A stretch of 55,614 nt of DNA from Sphingomonadales bacterium (GTDB lineage Bacteria; Pseudomonadota; Alphaproteobacteria; Sphingomonadales; Sphingomonadaceae). The notes below the pieces were generated by a model. The model was given only the letters and a program-made list of their open reading frames with translations, had not been told where the DNA came from and did not search any database. The stretch is taken from assembly GCA_025362295.1 (NCBI GenBank), contig JANYGX010000021.1, forward strand, positions 1 through 55,614, given 5' to 3'. A program made the translations under genes and the position numbers. How positions within the stretch are numbered: position 1 is the first letter of the stretch; the number at the start of each line of letters is the position of its first letter. Shown piece by piece: positions 25,744 through 34,570 of the stretch.

Positions 25744-28700
25744 TTACTCTTTTGCTGCACGCTTTGTCATCATCAACAATAGCCCTGGCAGTACAGTCAA
25801 AATCAGTGGTGCTCCCACCAGCAAGCCAGCAATGATGGCGGTGGCGAGCGGTCGTTGCAATCCGGAGCCGCGGCCTATGCCAAGTGACAATGGGAGCAGC
25901 GTTAATATAGCAATAAGCGCCGACATAAGAATTGGGCGCAGTCGCGCGCGGCCTGCCCTGATCAATACGTCGCCTGTGATTGTTGTGTCGCTGCCTGAAC
26001 CGTTCGGACTGAGCTCGGCGAGATAAAAAATGGAAAGTTCGGTCAGCATCCCGACCACCATGGTGATGCCCATCAATGCCGATATATCAAGCTCTGTGTG
26101 GGTAAACCATAAACCTGCCAGCACAGCACAAACGGACAGAAGCACCGTGATAATAACAGCGCTGGTGTAGGCCCAGCTCTGGAAGACTATGGTCAGCAGC
26201 AAAGCTGAAAGCAACACGGCGGCGACAAACACCGTTGCTAGGTCACTGAACGATTGTTTTTGCTGTACGTAAAGACCGCCGTAATCGACCCGGATACTGG
26301 AAGGCAGATTGAGCGCGGTAACTTTTGCTTGCACTGCCTTGATGGCCGAACCCAAATCAAGATTTTCCAGTCGTGCGGTAACAGCAATCAGTGGCGCCAA
26401 ATCTTCGCGGGTGATCTGGCGTTCACCCGGGTTGATTGTGACTAGGGCTATCTGATTAAGTGAAACGCTACGCCCATCGCCAGCGCGCAGTTGCAAAGCG
26501 CCAAGCGCCATTGCACGTTGGCGCAACTCTATTGGCAAACGCACCCGTACATCAATCAAAGTTTCACCCGCCAGAATGCGGGTGGCAACTGTGCCACCGA
26601 CCTGCGTTTCCACCTGCCTCGCCACAGTATCAGGATCGAGACCGGAAAGAGCCGCTGCTGCACGGTCCACCTTGATGACAATCGCATCGCCAGCGACGCG
26701 CAGGCCGTCGCGCACTTCAACTATGCCCTTGATTTTGCCAATCCCGTCAGCAACTTTGGTGGCAGCGGCCAAAAGTGCTGCCTGGTCGTCACTGAACAAT
26801 TTGACCTCGATGGGTTGCGGCACGGCTGTCAAGTCACCAATCAAATCTTCCATCAATTGGGCTGTGTCCACATCCAACCCGGGAACCTGCTGCGCGATCT
26901 TGGCACGAACTTCGCTCATCACCTCTTCGATGTTGCGTCGGCTGCCGTTGTTCAACCGAACAAACATGTCGCCTTCATCGGCTTCAGTGAGGCCACCACC
27001 CAGTTGCAAGCCCGTGCGGCGGGAATAGCTCACCACTTCCGGTGTGTTTTGAATAATTTTTTCGACCTGGCGTAAAAGCATGTCCGTATCACTCAGCGCT
27101 GCGCCTGGTTTGGCTTTATAATCGAGAATAAAGCCGCCCTCATCCATCTTCGGCATAAAACCCGAGCCAATCTTCAGCCAGGAGATTGCGCCAACAACGA
27201 TAAGTATCAAAGCGATAACACCAACAAACCAGACCGGCCGTTTGAAGGCGCGCGCTGTCATGCGTTCATACGGACGGCCCAGCGCGCCCATAAAGCCATC
27301 AGCTTTTTCAGCGGCATGCACATCGTTCATGCTCAGCCATCGACTGGCCACCAGCGGTATGACGTAGCGGGCATAGAGCAGCGAGACGATAAGCGCTGCC
27401 GACATGGTGACCGCCAGTGCCTTGAAAAACCCACCCGTCACACCGGTCACAAAGGCAAGCGGCAGGAACACGACGATGGTCGCCGTGGTTGACCCCAGCA
27501 GCGGTCGCGCCATTTCCTTTGCCGCATCGAGGAGTGAGGGCTTGCCGCCTTCCCTGGCCTCTTGCATCCGGCGCATCAGATGTTCAAGCATCACCACGGC
27601 ATCATCAACCACGAGACCTACAGCGGCTGCCATGCCGCCCAGAGTCATCATATTAAAGCTCATGCCAAGAGCCTGAAGTGCCAAACACGTTACCGCCAGC
27701 ACAGCCGGCAGAAGAGCGGCTGTCATCACCATCAACCGCCAGCTTCTGAGGAACACAAACAGCACGACCCCCGCCAGCAGTGCACCCAGCAATATAGCAT
27801 CGCGCACGGCACTTGCAGCGCCACCCACCAGTTCGGACTGATCGTAGAAAGGGCTGATTTTAACATCGACTGGCAGACCAGCCGTTTTCAGCCGCGCGTC
27901 AATGGCTTTGACAAGTGCCAAAGCGTCCGCCGTTGGTGTCTGGCGGATGTTGACCAGAACAGCGTCGGTGCCATTGGATGTCACCCGTGTCCAGGCGGGT
28001 GCGGGGGCCCTGTGGATGCTGGCAATTTGGCCAAGTGTAACAACGCCAGCGCCAGGTGTGCTGCCTGCCTTGATGGGCACGGCGGCGATATCAGCTTCCG
28101 TGATAATCCGATCCTCAACCAGCGCCAGATAAAGCCGGTGGCGATCTTCGATCTTGCCGACAGCAGCAACACTGTTGGCTGAGCCAAGTGCGGTTGCCAC
28201 ATCGTTCATGGTGAGGCCAAGGCTGCGCATGTGAGCAGGGTCGATCTCGACACTGATCTCGGGTTTGCTGCCTCCCAGCACATCAACACCGGCTACACCC
28301 GGCACCGTCGATAACAGAGGACGCAATTTTAGCTGTGCAAGCTGTTGCAGCGCCATGCCGTCACGGGTCTTGGAGATTAGCGACAATCCAAGCACTGGAA
28401 AGATCGTCGGATCCGAACGGCGCACGTCAAAGCGCGTACCGGCGGGCAGATCAGGAATAATGGTGGCCAGTGCGCCTTGCGTCGCCAGCGTTGCTGCCAC
28501 CATGTCCTGGCCCCAGTCAAAACTGAGGGAAATTTCAGCGGTGCCCCGGCTGGTCGTGGAGCGGATGCGGGTAACGCCCGGCACCGCGCGCAGCGCAATC
28601 TCGCCGGGGCGTGTGATGTCTGCGGCCATCTGGGTAGCGTCGCGCTGGCCAGCGTCAATCGACACCACAACGCGAGGATAATCTATATGCGGAAACAGTG

Positions 28701-28797
28701 TGACAGGCAGTTTAAAGCCCGCCATCAAGCCTGCCAAAGTGACCAGAACAATGCCGAGCCAGATGGCGCGCCGGTGTTTGAAAAGCCCTTCTGTCAC
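25744..28797 (-). CDS. RND efflux transporter, inner-membrane pump subunit
   Basis: At 1017 residues it has the 12-helix RND layout. The N-terminal helix (AIWLGIVLVTLAGLMAG), a large periplasmic porter domain, TM4 with GLVVDDAVVMLEH (proton-relay Asp pair), a second porter domain and a second TM block (GITMVVGMLTELSIFY) are visible. It begins with GTG overlapping the adaptor's stop. The LPV..FPHIDYPRVVV opening and the overall length suggest the CzcA/CusA side or the broad HAE side; I cannot decide, and no Met-cluster characteristic of CusA is evident. It is the last gene of a TolC-adaptor-pump run. Confidence 0.9.
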   Translation of the reverse strand: MTEGLFKHRRAIWLGIVLVTLAGLMAGFKLPVTLFPHIDYPRVVVSIDAGQRDATQMAADITRPGEIALRAVPGVTRIRSTTSRGTAEISLSFDWGQDMVAATLATQGALATIIPDLPAGTRFDVRRSDPTIFPVLGLSLISKTRDGMALQQLAQLKLRPLLSTVPGVAGVDVLGGSKPEISVEIDPAHMRSLGLTMNDVATALGSANSVAAVGKIEDRHRLYLALVEDRIITEADIAAVPIKAGSTPGAGVVTLGQIASIHRAPAPAWTRVTSNGTDAVLVNIRQTPTADALALVKAIDARLKTAGLPVDVKISPFYDQSELVGGAASAVRDAILLGALLAGVVLFVFLRSWRLMVMTAALLPAVLAVTCLALQALGMSFNMMTLGGMAAAVGLVVDDAVVMLEHLMRRMQEAREGGKPSLLDAAKEMARPLLGSTTATIVVFLPLAFVTGVTGGFFKALAVTMSAALIVSLLYARYVIPLVASRWLSMNDVHAAEKADGFMGALGRPYERMTARAFKRPVWFVGVIALILIVVGAISWLKIGSGFMPKMDEGGFILDYKAKPGAALSDTDMLLRQVEKIIQNTPEVVSYSRRTGLQLGGGLTEADEGDMFVRLNNGSRRNIEEVMSEVRAKIAQQVPGLDVDTAQLMEDLIGDLTAVPQPIEVKLFSDDQAALLAAATKVADGIGKIKGIVEVRDGLRVAGDAIVIKVDRAAAALSGLDPDTVARQVETQVGGTVATRILAGETLIDVRVRLPIELRQRAMALGALQLRAGDGRSVSLNQIALVTINPGERQITREDLAPLIAVTARLENLDLGSAIKAVQAKVTALNLPSSIRVDYGGLYVQQKQSFSDLATVFVAAVLLSALLLTIVFQSWAYTSAVIITVLLSVCAVLAGLWFTHTELDISALMGITMVVGMLTELSIFYLAELSPNGSGSDTTITGDVLIRAGRARLRPILMSALIAILTLLPLSLGIGRGSGLQRPLATAIIAGLLVGAPLILTVLPGLLLMMTKRAAKE

Positions 28798-29819
28798 TTG
28801 CCGGAAGCCTTCTCGTGCACCCTCATGCCGTCTTCAAGCGCAGTGCCGCCTTCAATCACCACATGTTCGCCCGGCTTCAGACCACTCGTGACGCTGACCC
28901 TATCACCATCAGCACTGCCGTCCACGACATCCTTTCGGTGCGCGACACCGCTCTCGACAACAAAAATGTAAGATTTGCCCCCACCATCAAGGAGCGCTGC
29001 ATAGGGAATGGTAATGCTGGCGGTGCGGCTGCCAATACGGATGTTGGCTTTCAATGGCACGCCTGGCCCAGCATCATAATCGCGTGGCAGTTTGGCAAAC
29101 ACCGATGCCAGCCGGGTGGTTGCATCAACTTGTGTATCGATGCCACTCACTGAGGCATCTAAAAATTCGCCACCTTTCAACTGACTGATGCGGATCGGCT
29201 GACCAACGTGCACAGCTTGTACAGCCAGTGGATCGAGACCGAAGCGGGCGCGCAGGTGACCGGCTGCGGCAACTGTTGCCACTGTTGTACCGGCTGCAAT
29301 TTGATCACCGGGGCGCAATGTTAAATTCTGCACAACACCTTTGGTGGGTGCACGCAAAACAAGGCTTGCTTGGCTGGTGTTGAGGCTGGTACGGGTCGCC
29401 CTGGCCGCAGATACTGCCGTGCGTGCGGTCTCGACATCCGCATCACTTGCCAGACCGTCGCTGCGCAACCGTACCGCGCGCGCCAGCACAGCACTCGCTG
29501 CCCGAACCTCGTTCGCCGATTTTACGGCGTCCAGTGTGGCGAGTGGACTGGCGCGCAGCACTGCAATCACCTGACCAGCACGCACCTGCGTCCCGTTTGC
29601 AGCCTCTATTCTGGCGAGCACCGCTTCACGCTCCGCCACCAGCGATGTTGACCCAGCAAGGTCCGCTTCGACAGCCCCATACGCGGTGATGGTAGACACA
29701 GTCGTGCCGGACTGAGCTGTCGCGGTGCGCACTTCGGCAATGGGGTCTGGCGCCTTGGCCTCTTCCGATGGTTTGGAACATCCAGAGAGCGTTATGACGA
29801 GCAAACACAGATATTTCAT
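28794..29819 (-). CDS. periplasmic adaptor (membrane fusion protein) of an RND exporter
   Basis: The ATG at 29819 overlaps the upstream gene's stop (TGATG) and opens a lipoprotein signal, MKYLCLLVITLSGC, with lipobox LSGC. A GTG 12 bp upstream also opens the frame. The 341-residue mature form has a lipoyl-like segment (VLARIEAANGTQVRAGQVIAVL), an alpha-helical hairpin, and the second half of the biotinyl-lipoyl fold (LRAPTKGVVQNLTLRPGDQIAAGT). A beta-barrel and membrane-proximal domain follow (VTSGLKPGEHVVIEGG). It links the pump to the outer-membrane channel. Context and overlap leave no doubt. Confidence 0.92.
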   Translation of the reverse strand: MKYLCLLVITLSGCSKPSEEAKAPDPIAEVRTATAQSGTTVSTITAYGAVEADLAGSTSLVAEREAVLARIEAANGTQVRAGQVIAVLRASPLATLDAVKSANEVRAASAVLARAVRLRSDGLASDADVETARTAVSAARATRTSLNTSQASLVLRAPTKGVVQNLTLRPGDQIAAGTTVATVAAAGHLRARFGLDPLAVQAVHVGQPIRISQLKGGEFLDASVSGIDTQVDATTRLASVFAKLPRDYDAGPGVPLKANIRIGSRTASITIPYAALLDGGGKSYIFVVESGVAHRKDVVDGSADGDRVSVTSGLKPGEHVVIEGGTALEDGMRVHEKASGK

Positions 29820-31171
29820 CACTTCATCCACTTGTTGCTTGGGGTGCCCGACAGCAGTTCGAGCGCCAGTGTCAGTTCAGCTGACTGTTGATCCAGGGCT
29901 GCGAGTATCGTCTGGCGGTCACGCAGCGCTTGCTGGACCGTTTCGGCATTGGCAGTAGCAAGATCACCGCGCTGTGCTGCACGGGCTGCATTGGTTGCCA
30001 GTGTCTGGCTTTGTGGCATCGCCTGTTCAAGCGCCTCGCGCTGCTGCCTGACAATTTTTAAAGCCCCGACAGCGGCATGGATTTCAGCCTGTGTCTGAAA
30101 CAGCCGCGCTTCATATTCCGCCTGCACCTGAGCGCGCGTCGCTTTGGCAACAGCTATACCGCCACGATTGCGATTCCACAGCGGCAGGGTAAAGCCCATC
30201 TGCGGGCCAATGGTGTAATTGTTGGCGGTGTCGCGGGCCGTCGCCACGGTCAGCAACAGATTCGGAAATTGATCAATGACCGCTTTGCGCACCTCATTTT
30301 CCGCAAGCGCGTAACCCGCACGCAGCGCCTGCAAATCAAGCCGTTCGATCATCGCATGGCTGACAAGCACCTCGGCATCCGGCGCAAAATCTGGCCTTGC
30401 CGTGGGGGCAAGCCTGATTGGCAACGCTGGCGGTAAACCCAGCACACGATTAAGCTCCAGCCGCGCAGCAGCAAGGTCACGAACGGCTAAGCGTAATTTA
30501 TCTGCAGCATCAAACGCCACCAGTCGCCGCACGTCAGCATCAGCGCTTGAAAGATCACCGCGCAGGGCGGCATGGCTTGCGTGAGTATAAAGCGCTTCAG
30601 CCGAGACAGCACTTGCCTTCAACAGCGCGCCCTGTCGGGCAAGCCCTTCAATCCGTATAGCCTGAAGTCGCGCTGCACCTGCCGTTTGCCACTCCGCCCA
30701 GGCGATATCCAGCTGCAGCTGTTGTTGTGCCGCGCGGGCCCCAACATTGACCACCCTGCGTTTAAGGAGTGTGCTGATATCAAGCCCCAGCTGGTTGGCA
30801 AAAGCCAAAAATACATCAGACCCGGAGATCAGCTTATCAAAGCCCACCACCGTGGTTGGGTCAGGTAGCAGTCGCGCTGCAAACGCCTGCGCCTCGCTCA
30901 CCCCGCGCTTTAGCCGCAATGCCTTCAGATCGGGATTTTCAAGCACAGCAATAATCGCCAAAGCATTGGGTGTCAGTGGTTTGGCAAGATCAATTGGTTC
31001 CGGTTTGAGATAGGGTCGCTTGATGGATACAGCGTCAACCGTCATGCCGGTTGGGTCTGGTGAAGCGAGCACAGCCGATGTCGAACGCAAAACAACAGGT
31101 GCATAAGACACGCACGCACAAAGTGCGGTCGCGACTAGAATGAATACGGTGCATAATCTCACAAATATCAT
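29819..31171 (-). CDS. outer membrane efflux channel, TolC/OprM-like lipoprotein
   Basis: I start at the ATG at 31171, which gives MIFVRLCTVFILVATALCAC, a lipoprotein signal; the frame itself is longer. The 450-residue protein has two outer-membrane-factor repeats of long helices, with AQAFAARLLPDPTTVVGF, the conserved channel-domain leader, and the segment GPQMGFTLPLWNRNRGGIA near the second strand pair. It is the exit duct for the pump encoded downstream. All three exporter genes overlap by a few bases. The 178-residue gene upstream ends 75 bp before this start, so co-transcription with the regulator is plausible. Confidence 0.9.
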   Translation of the reverse strand: MIFVRLCTVFILVATALCACVSYAPVVLRSTSAVLASPDPTGMTVDAVSIKRPYLKPEPIDLAKPLTPNALAIIAVLENPDLKALRLKRGVSEAQAFAARLLPDPTTVVGFDKLISGSDVFLAFANQLGLDISTLLKRRVVNVGARAAQQQLQLDIAWAEWQTAGAARLQAIRIEGLARQGALLKASAVSAEALYTHASHAALRGDLSSADADVRRLVAFDAADKLRLAVRDLAAARLELNRVLGLPPALPIRLAPTARPDFAPDAEVLVSHAMIERLDLQALRAGYALAENEVRKAVIDQFPNLLLTVATARDTANNYTIGPQMGFTLPLWNRNRGGIAVAKATRAQVQAEYEARLFQTQAEIHAAVGALKIVRQQREALEQAMPQSQTLATNAARAAQRGDLATANAETVQQALRDRQTILAALDQQSAELTLALELLSGTPSNKWMK

Positions 31172-31246
31172 GTAATGCCAAAAGCACGAAAAGCACAAAA
31201 AGCACAAGCCTTCATACCATTGCAGAAATGTGACACCTTCAGGCGG

Positions 31247-31783
31247 TCACCGAGAAGGGTTGGGCAATGTTTTCCGGTCGGACTCAATCGTGCGCGCGGC
31301 TGTTTCAACAGCCCGAATAAATTCTTGCGCCGTCTGGCGTGATAGCCCGCTTTCAAGCAATGGTTTTGTCGCGTCGTCCAGACGCTCGCGCCAGCTGGTG
31401 TTGCCAAAAGCCTCGTGCACCACATCCGGTGAGTCAGAATCATTGTTGGCAAGCAGCGCCACGGCAATCCTGTAGACATCAGCGGCATAGGTGGTGGTGG
31501 CATCGACCAATGCGGCCATGCTGCGAGCCAGCGCGGCTTTGTCCGAAAAATCAAGGCCAAGCTCATCGGCCGCCTCATCCGACATATCCAGTGTTTCCTG
31601 ACGCGTGCGCTGCCGCTCATCGGGATAGCGCAGCAGTTCACTGAGCGGACCTTCTGGAAAACCCTCACATAAACCGGCGCCAACCGCTTGCTGGGCAAGG
31701 GTACCACTGGAGGCTTGTGCACCGCCAGTGGTGCTGCCAACAGCTGAAACCGTGCCGGGACCGGCTGGACCAATACCTGTCAT
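31247..31783 (-). CDS. 178-residue helical protein of unknown function, between regulator and exporter
   Basis: It has a strong AGGAG site 7 bp before the ATG and starts 3 bp after the regulator gene, so translation is coupled. The first 35 residues are Gly/Ala/Ser/Thr-rich and probably disordered, as in secretion-signal leaders. The rest is acidic and helical (LDFSDKAALARSMAALVDA, YRIAVALLANND, DDATKPLLESGLSRQTAQEF). There is no signal peptide or membrane segment. I do not recognise a family. Its place beside a LuxR-type regulator and opposite an EspA-like gene suggests a secretion-linked protein or chaperone; this is inference. Overlapping frames in other phases have Pro/Arg-rich products and look like shadows. 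Confidence 0.65.
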   Translation of the reverse strand: MTGIGPAGPGTVSAVGSTTGGAQASSGTLAQQAVGAGLCEGFPEGPLSELLRYPDERQRTRQETLDMSDEAADELGLDFSDKAALARSMAALVDATTTYAADVYRIAVALLANNDSDSPDVVHEAFGNTSWRERLDDATKPLLESGLSRQTAQEFIRAVETAARTIESDRKTLPNPSR

Positions 31784-31786
31784 AAA

Positions 31787-32512
31787 TTAACTCCTGCTCT
31801 CTGCCTGTGCCAGCAAAGTGATGAGGCGGCGCATGGGGCGCACACCGGTTTTTTCAAATATGGATGAACATTGGTTGAACACCGTTTTGAGTTCCGTACC
31901 AAGTTTTCGTGCCACCATTTTACCAGCATAGCCTTGGCAAAACAAAGCAAGAACCTCACGTTCGCGCGTGCTGAGGCGTTTGATTCGCCAGTTGATATCA
32001 TCCGGGCCCGGGTTTGTATCCGGCTTGCCCGCCGTTTTCTGCACAGCGGGTGTTGCAACCTGAGCGGATTCCATATCCGCTGTTTTGATGGTTGGTTGCG
32101 TTAGCATCTGCGCTGCGCTGCTCGCCGCCAAGGCCCGCCGAATCGCTGCAATCAGCATAGGCAAAGGCGAGGTTTTGGCAACCATGGCAACCGGTTTGCG
32201 ACTGGCCGCCTCACCAAGCCGCTGGGAGGCATAAGCCTGCGAATCATGCAGCATGACAAAAGGGGCCGTGTGCCCAGCCTCCCGCAGGGCATCAACAACC
32301 AGTGCCCCGTCGCCATCCGGCAGGGTAACATCAATAATAAATGCCGAAACCTGAGTGTTTGGTGTGGTTTCAACCAACAGGTCGCCCAAGCCAGATGTCG
32401 CATCATTATAATGGCTTAGCACCAGACCACCCGACGAATCGCAGGCCGCCAAAGCGGCCTTGACCTGATTGAGGGCGGCTTGATCGGCTGTGAACAGAAT
32501 AATGACACTCAT
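31787..32512 (-). CDS. LuxR/NarL-family response-regulator-like transcription factor
   Basis: Started at the ATG at 32512 (MSVIILFTADQAA), it is 241 residues; a TTG 30 bp upstream also opens the frame. The N-terminal receiver-like domain has the phospho-acceptor region FIIDVTLPDGDGALVVDAL and the conserved Lys (MVAKTSPLP), but the usual acidic pair at the start is reduced to one Asp. Phosphorylation is therefore uncertain. A linker rich in Ala/Pro/Thr leads to the LuxR helix-turn-helix LSTREREVLALFCQGYAGKMVARKLG. The recognition helix is atypical (ELKTVFNQCSSIFEKTGV). No histidine kinase gene is nearby. It probably controls the divergent gene and its own operon. Confidence 0.85.
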   Translation of the reverse strand: MSVIILFTADQAALNQVKAALAACDSSGGLVLSHYNDATSGLGDLLVETTPNTQVSAFIIDVTLPDGDGALVVDALREAGHTAPFVMLHDSQAYASQRLGEAASRKPVAMVAKTSPLPMLIAAIRRALAASSAAQMLTQPTIKTADMESAQVATPAVQKTAGKPDTNPGPDDINWRIKRLSTREREVLALFCQGYAGKMVARKLGTELKTVFNQCSSIFEKTGVRPMRRLITLLAQAESRS

Positions 32513-32575
32513 GCGCAAATTCTTCACCTGAAATTGCTTCAAACGTCAAGCCATGAGTAATATTCCGAAAGTTTA

Positions 32576-32591
32576 TAGGTACTAATACCTA
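32576..32591. promoter_or_regulatory. perfect palindrome, candidate LuxR-type operator
   Basis: TAGGTA and TACCTA arms with a CTAA centre, 64 bp upstream of the regulator start. Candidate autoregulatory site. Confidence 0.4.
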
Positions 32592-32668
32592 CAGAATGTG
32601 CGTTTCAAAGCGAATGGATAGGGATTCATAGGGATTAATCTGCCCTGCCTTTCGGTTTCGCGTGTGTT

Positions 32669-32681
32669 ATGTATTATACAT
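32669..32681. promoter_or_regulatory. 13 bp palindrome upstream of the EspA-like gene
   Basis: ATGTAT and ATACAT arms around a single T. It also supplies a TATACA -10-like word. It could be an operator or the promoter core. Confidence 0.35.
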
Positions 32682-32783
32682 CGGACAGAAAAAATTTAGT
32701 GTTCGGGAAAGATTTTTGAGGTGAACTTGTCTCATGGCAGGAACATCATAACCACCCCCAGGGGTATTGTAAGGAGATATGGA

Positions 32784-34445
32784 ATGGTTGGATCATCTAT
32801 TGGGGTTGGAAGTAACTCTTATAATTTTGCTAATATATCACAAACACCAGAATCTGAATGCCCTACAGAGGAAACCGGTGCTGTGACCAATTGCTTTGGA
32901 AATGGGTCGGCGACTAACGTAAATTCGGTGAATTCTTCGTCAACGACATCAACCAAAGAAGTCGCTTACAAAAATGTTAAAATTATCGCATACGCTAATC
33001 AGTTGGCTAAGGTTGGCAAAGAAAAGGGCCTGTCTGATAATGAAATTGCAAATACTGTGTCTAAGTTTCTCAGTGATAACCATTACACAGGCACTGTAGA
33101 TTTCAAAAAAGATGTGGCTGCATTTGCAAAACTTGATGGCGATACATCGGATTACAACATAGCAAAGACCACAAATGCCGCATTATACAATGCACAGAAG
33201 GCTGTTCAGTCTGCCTCAGAAATAACAAATCAGTCTAATCAAAATACTACGTCAACGGGTGGAGGCAACGATAATACGAATCAACAAGTACAAAGTCAGC
33301 CATCCACATCTAGTTCTTCGACTGGCACTGTTTCCCACCTGACATCGCAGCAAGTGATGGATCGTAATATTGATAACATGTCACAACTGACAGGTGCTTA
33401 TTCCGAACTCAAAAGCGCGCTGTCCAGCACGCCTACGGCAAATGGCAAAGATGATGCTGACGGCAGCAAACTCAAGCAGGCCAAAATAGACTTTGCCATT
33501 GCCAAAATTGCGAAAATGGCTGATGGCCTTGCGGCATCTGGACAAATCACTGCTGATGATGCCACATTGATCAAGAGCAGACTGCAATCTATGTCTGGTA
33601 GCACTATAGATTTAAACAAGTCTGATTATTTGGAAACTGCTGCTCACAGTTTATCGTATTATAAAACTGGCTGGGTTGAAAAACCAGGTTTCCTGGGCAT
33701 AGGCGGTTGGGCTGGCCGTCCCGATGAGTCCGTTAATCCACAAGCCGCACAATACGTATCATCCGCTAAAACAACAATTGATGCTGCACTGAGAACGTAC
33801 AAATATGATGCATCAACTGATGTTACAACAGCATCCACAAATACAAATTCATCTTATAACAATACCACGTCGACGACAAACAATTCTGATGGCAGCAGCA
33901 CGACAAATTATTCAAATAATTCGTCAACCGGCTCAACGGGCACAGCTGCAAATAATTCATCAGCAACAAATAGCACCGGCAATACAACAGCAGCAGCCTC
34001 AAACTCCACAGCTTCAAATACCGACAGTGGTTCTACGGATTTAAGTGGCATGAGTTGGTATGAAGCGATGGCTGTGGTTCTGGGTAAATTGTTGGATAAA
34101 AAAGCTGATGCTATTAAAGCACAGGTTAATGTGGTTGATGCTGCTTCTAATTCCAGTTCAAGTTCTGGTTCCAGTTCCAGTTCTGGTGGCATAGGAGACG
34201 TAGTGGGCGGTGTTGTTAAATCCGCAGTTTCATCAATTCCAGTAATAGGCGGACTAGTGTCTGGTTTATTCGGTGGCAGCAGTAGCAGTGGTTCATCATC
34301 TACGGATACGGCGTCCACTCAAAACGCGGCATCGTCTAAACTCACTGCAATGGCAAAAGAATATGAGAGCTTGAGTACATCCATCGCGGGGGCACTCAAT
34401 GCTATTGGCGATGCAAGTAAAACTCTAGCAAACAAAAACGCCTGA
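32784..34445 (+). CDS. Ser/Thr/Asn-rich protein with EspA-like C-terminal region
   Basis: The ATG at 32784 follows AAGGAG at 7 bp; a GTG at 32721 gives a longer frame but no ribosome site. The 553-residue protein has no signal peptide. Two moderately ordered helical parts (about 60-120, 190-300) are joined by low-complexity Ser/Thr/Asn linkers. The C-terminal third reads WYEAMAVVLGKLLDKKADAIKAQ, then poly-Ser/Gly, a glycine-rich hydrophobic segment (GGIGDVVGGVVKSAVSS, IPVIGGLVSGLFGG), and a last helix LSTSIAGALNAIGDASKTLANK. The two end helices resemble those of EspA/SseB type III secretion filament proteins. That family call is tentative. It is more AT-rich than its neighbours and ends at a terminator. 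Confidence 0.6.
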   Translation: MVGSSIGVGSNSYNFANISQTPESECPTEETGAVTNCFGNGSATNVNSVNSSSTTSTKEVAYKNVKIIAYANQLAKVGKEKGLSDNEIANTVSKFLSDNHYTGTVDFKKDVAAFAKLDGDTSDYNIAKTTNAALYNAQKAVQSASEITNQSNQNTTSTGGGNDNTNQQVQSQPSTSSSSTGTVSHLTSQQVMDRNIDNMSQLTGAYSELKSALSSTPTANGKDDADGSKLKQAKIDFAIAKIAKMADGLAASGQITADDATLIKSRLQSMSGSTIDLNKSDYLETAAHSLSYYKTGWVEKPGFLGIGGWAGRPDESVNPQAAQYVSSAKTTIDAALRTYKYDASTDVTTASTNTNSSYNNTTSTTNNSDGSSTTNYSNNSSTGSTGTAANNSSATNSTGNTTAAASNSTASNTDSGSTDLSGMSWYEAMAVVLGKLLDKKADAIKAQVNVVDAASNSSSSSGSSSSSGGIGDVVGGVVKSAVSSIPVIGGLVSGLFGGSSSSGSSSTDTASTQNAASSKLTAMAKEYESLSTSIAGALNAIGDASKTLANKNA

Positions 34446-34461
34446 TAATTTCTTAGAAAAC

Positions 34462-34495
34462 ACAGGAGAGTCATAATCGGCTCTCCTGTATTTTA
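34462..34495 (+). terminator. intrinsic terminator after the EspA-like gene
   Basis: ACAGGAGAG pairs with CTCTCCTGT around TCATAATCGG, followed by ATTTTAC. The stem is perfect over 9 bp. Confidence 0.8.
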
Positions 34496-34570
34496 CACAT
34501 TACTGCCCAATAACGATTTATTGTTTTCATTTTCATAGACTTTCCCAAGATTTATCACTAATTCTTTTGA

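Larger units (their letters stand above)
32513..32783. promoter_or_regulatory. divergent control region with two palindromes
   Basis: This 271 bp lies between the LuxR-type gene and the EspA-like gene. It holds TAGGTA-CTAA-TACCTA (32576-32591) and ATGTAT-T-ATACAT (32669-32681). The AAGGAG site for the EspA-like gene is at 32771-32776. The first palindrome resembles NarL/LuxR-family half-sites in spacing; binding is inferred. Confidence 0.5.

Noticed and set aside
31168-31773. A 201-residue minus-strand frame overlapping the 178-residue gene in another phase
   Set aside because: Its product is rich in Pro, Arg and Cys and has no ribosome site that fits. The 178-residue frame has AGGAG and a smooth composition.
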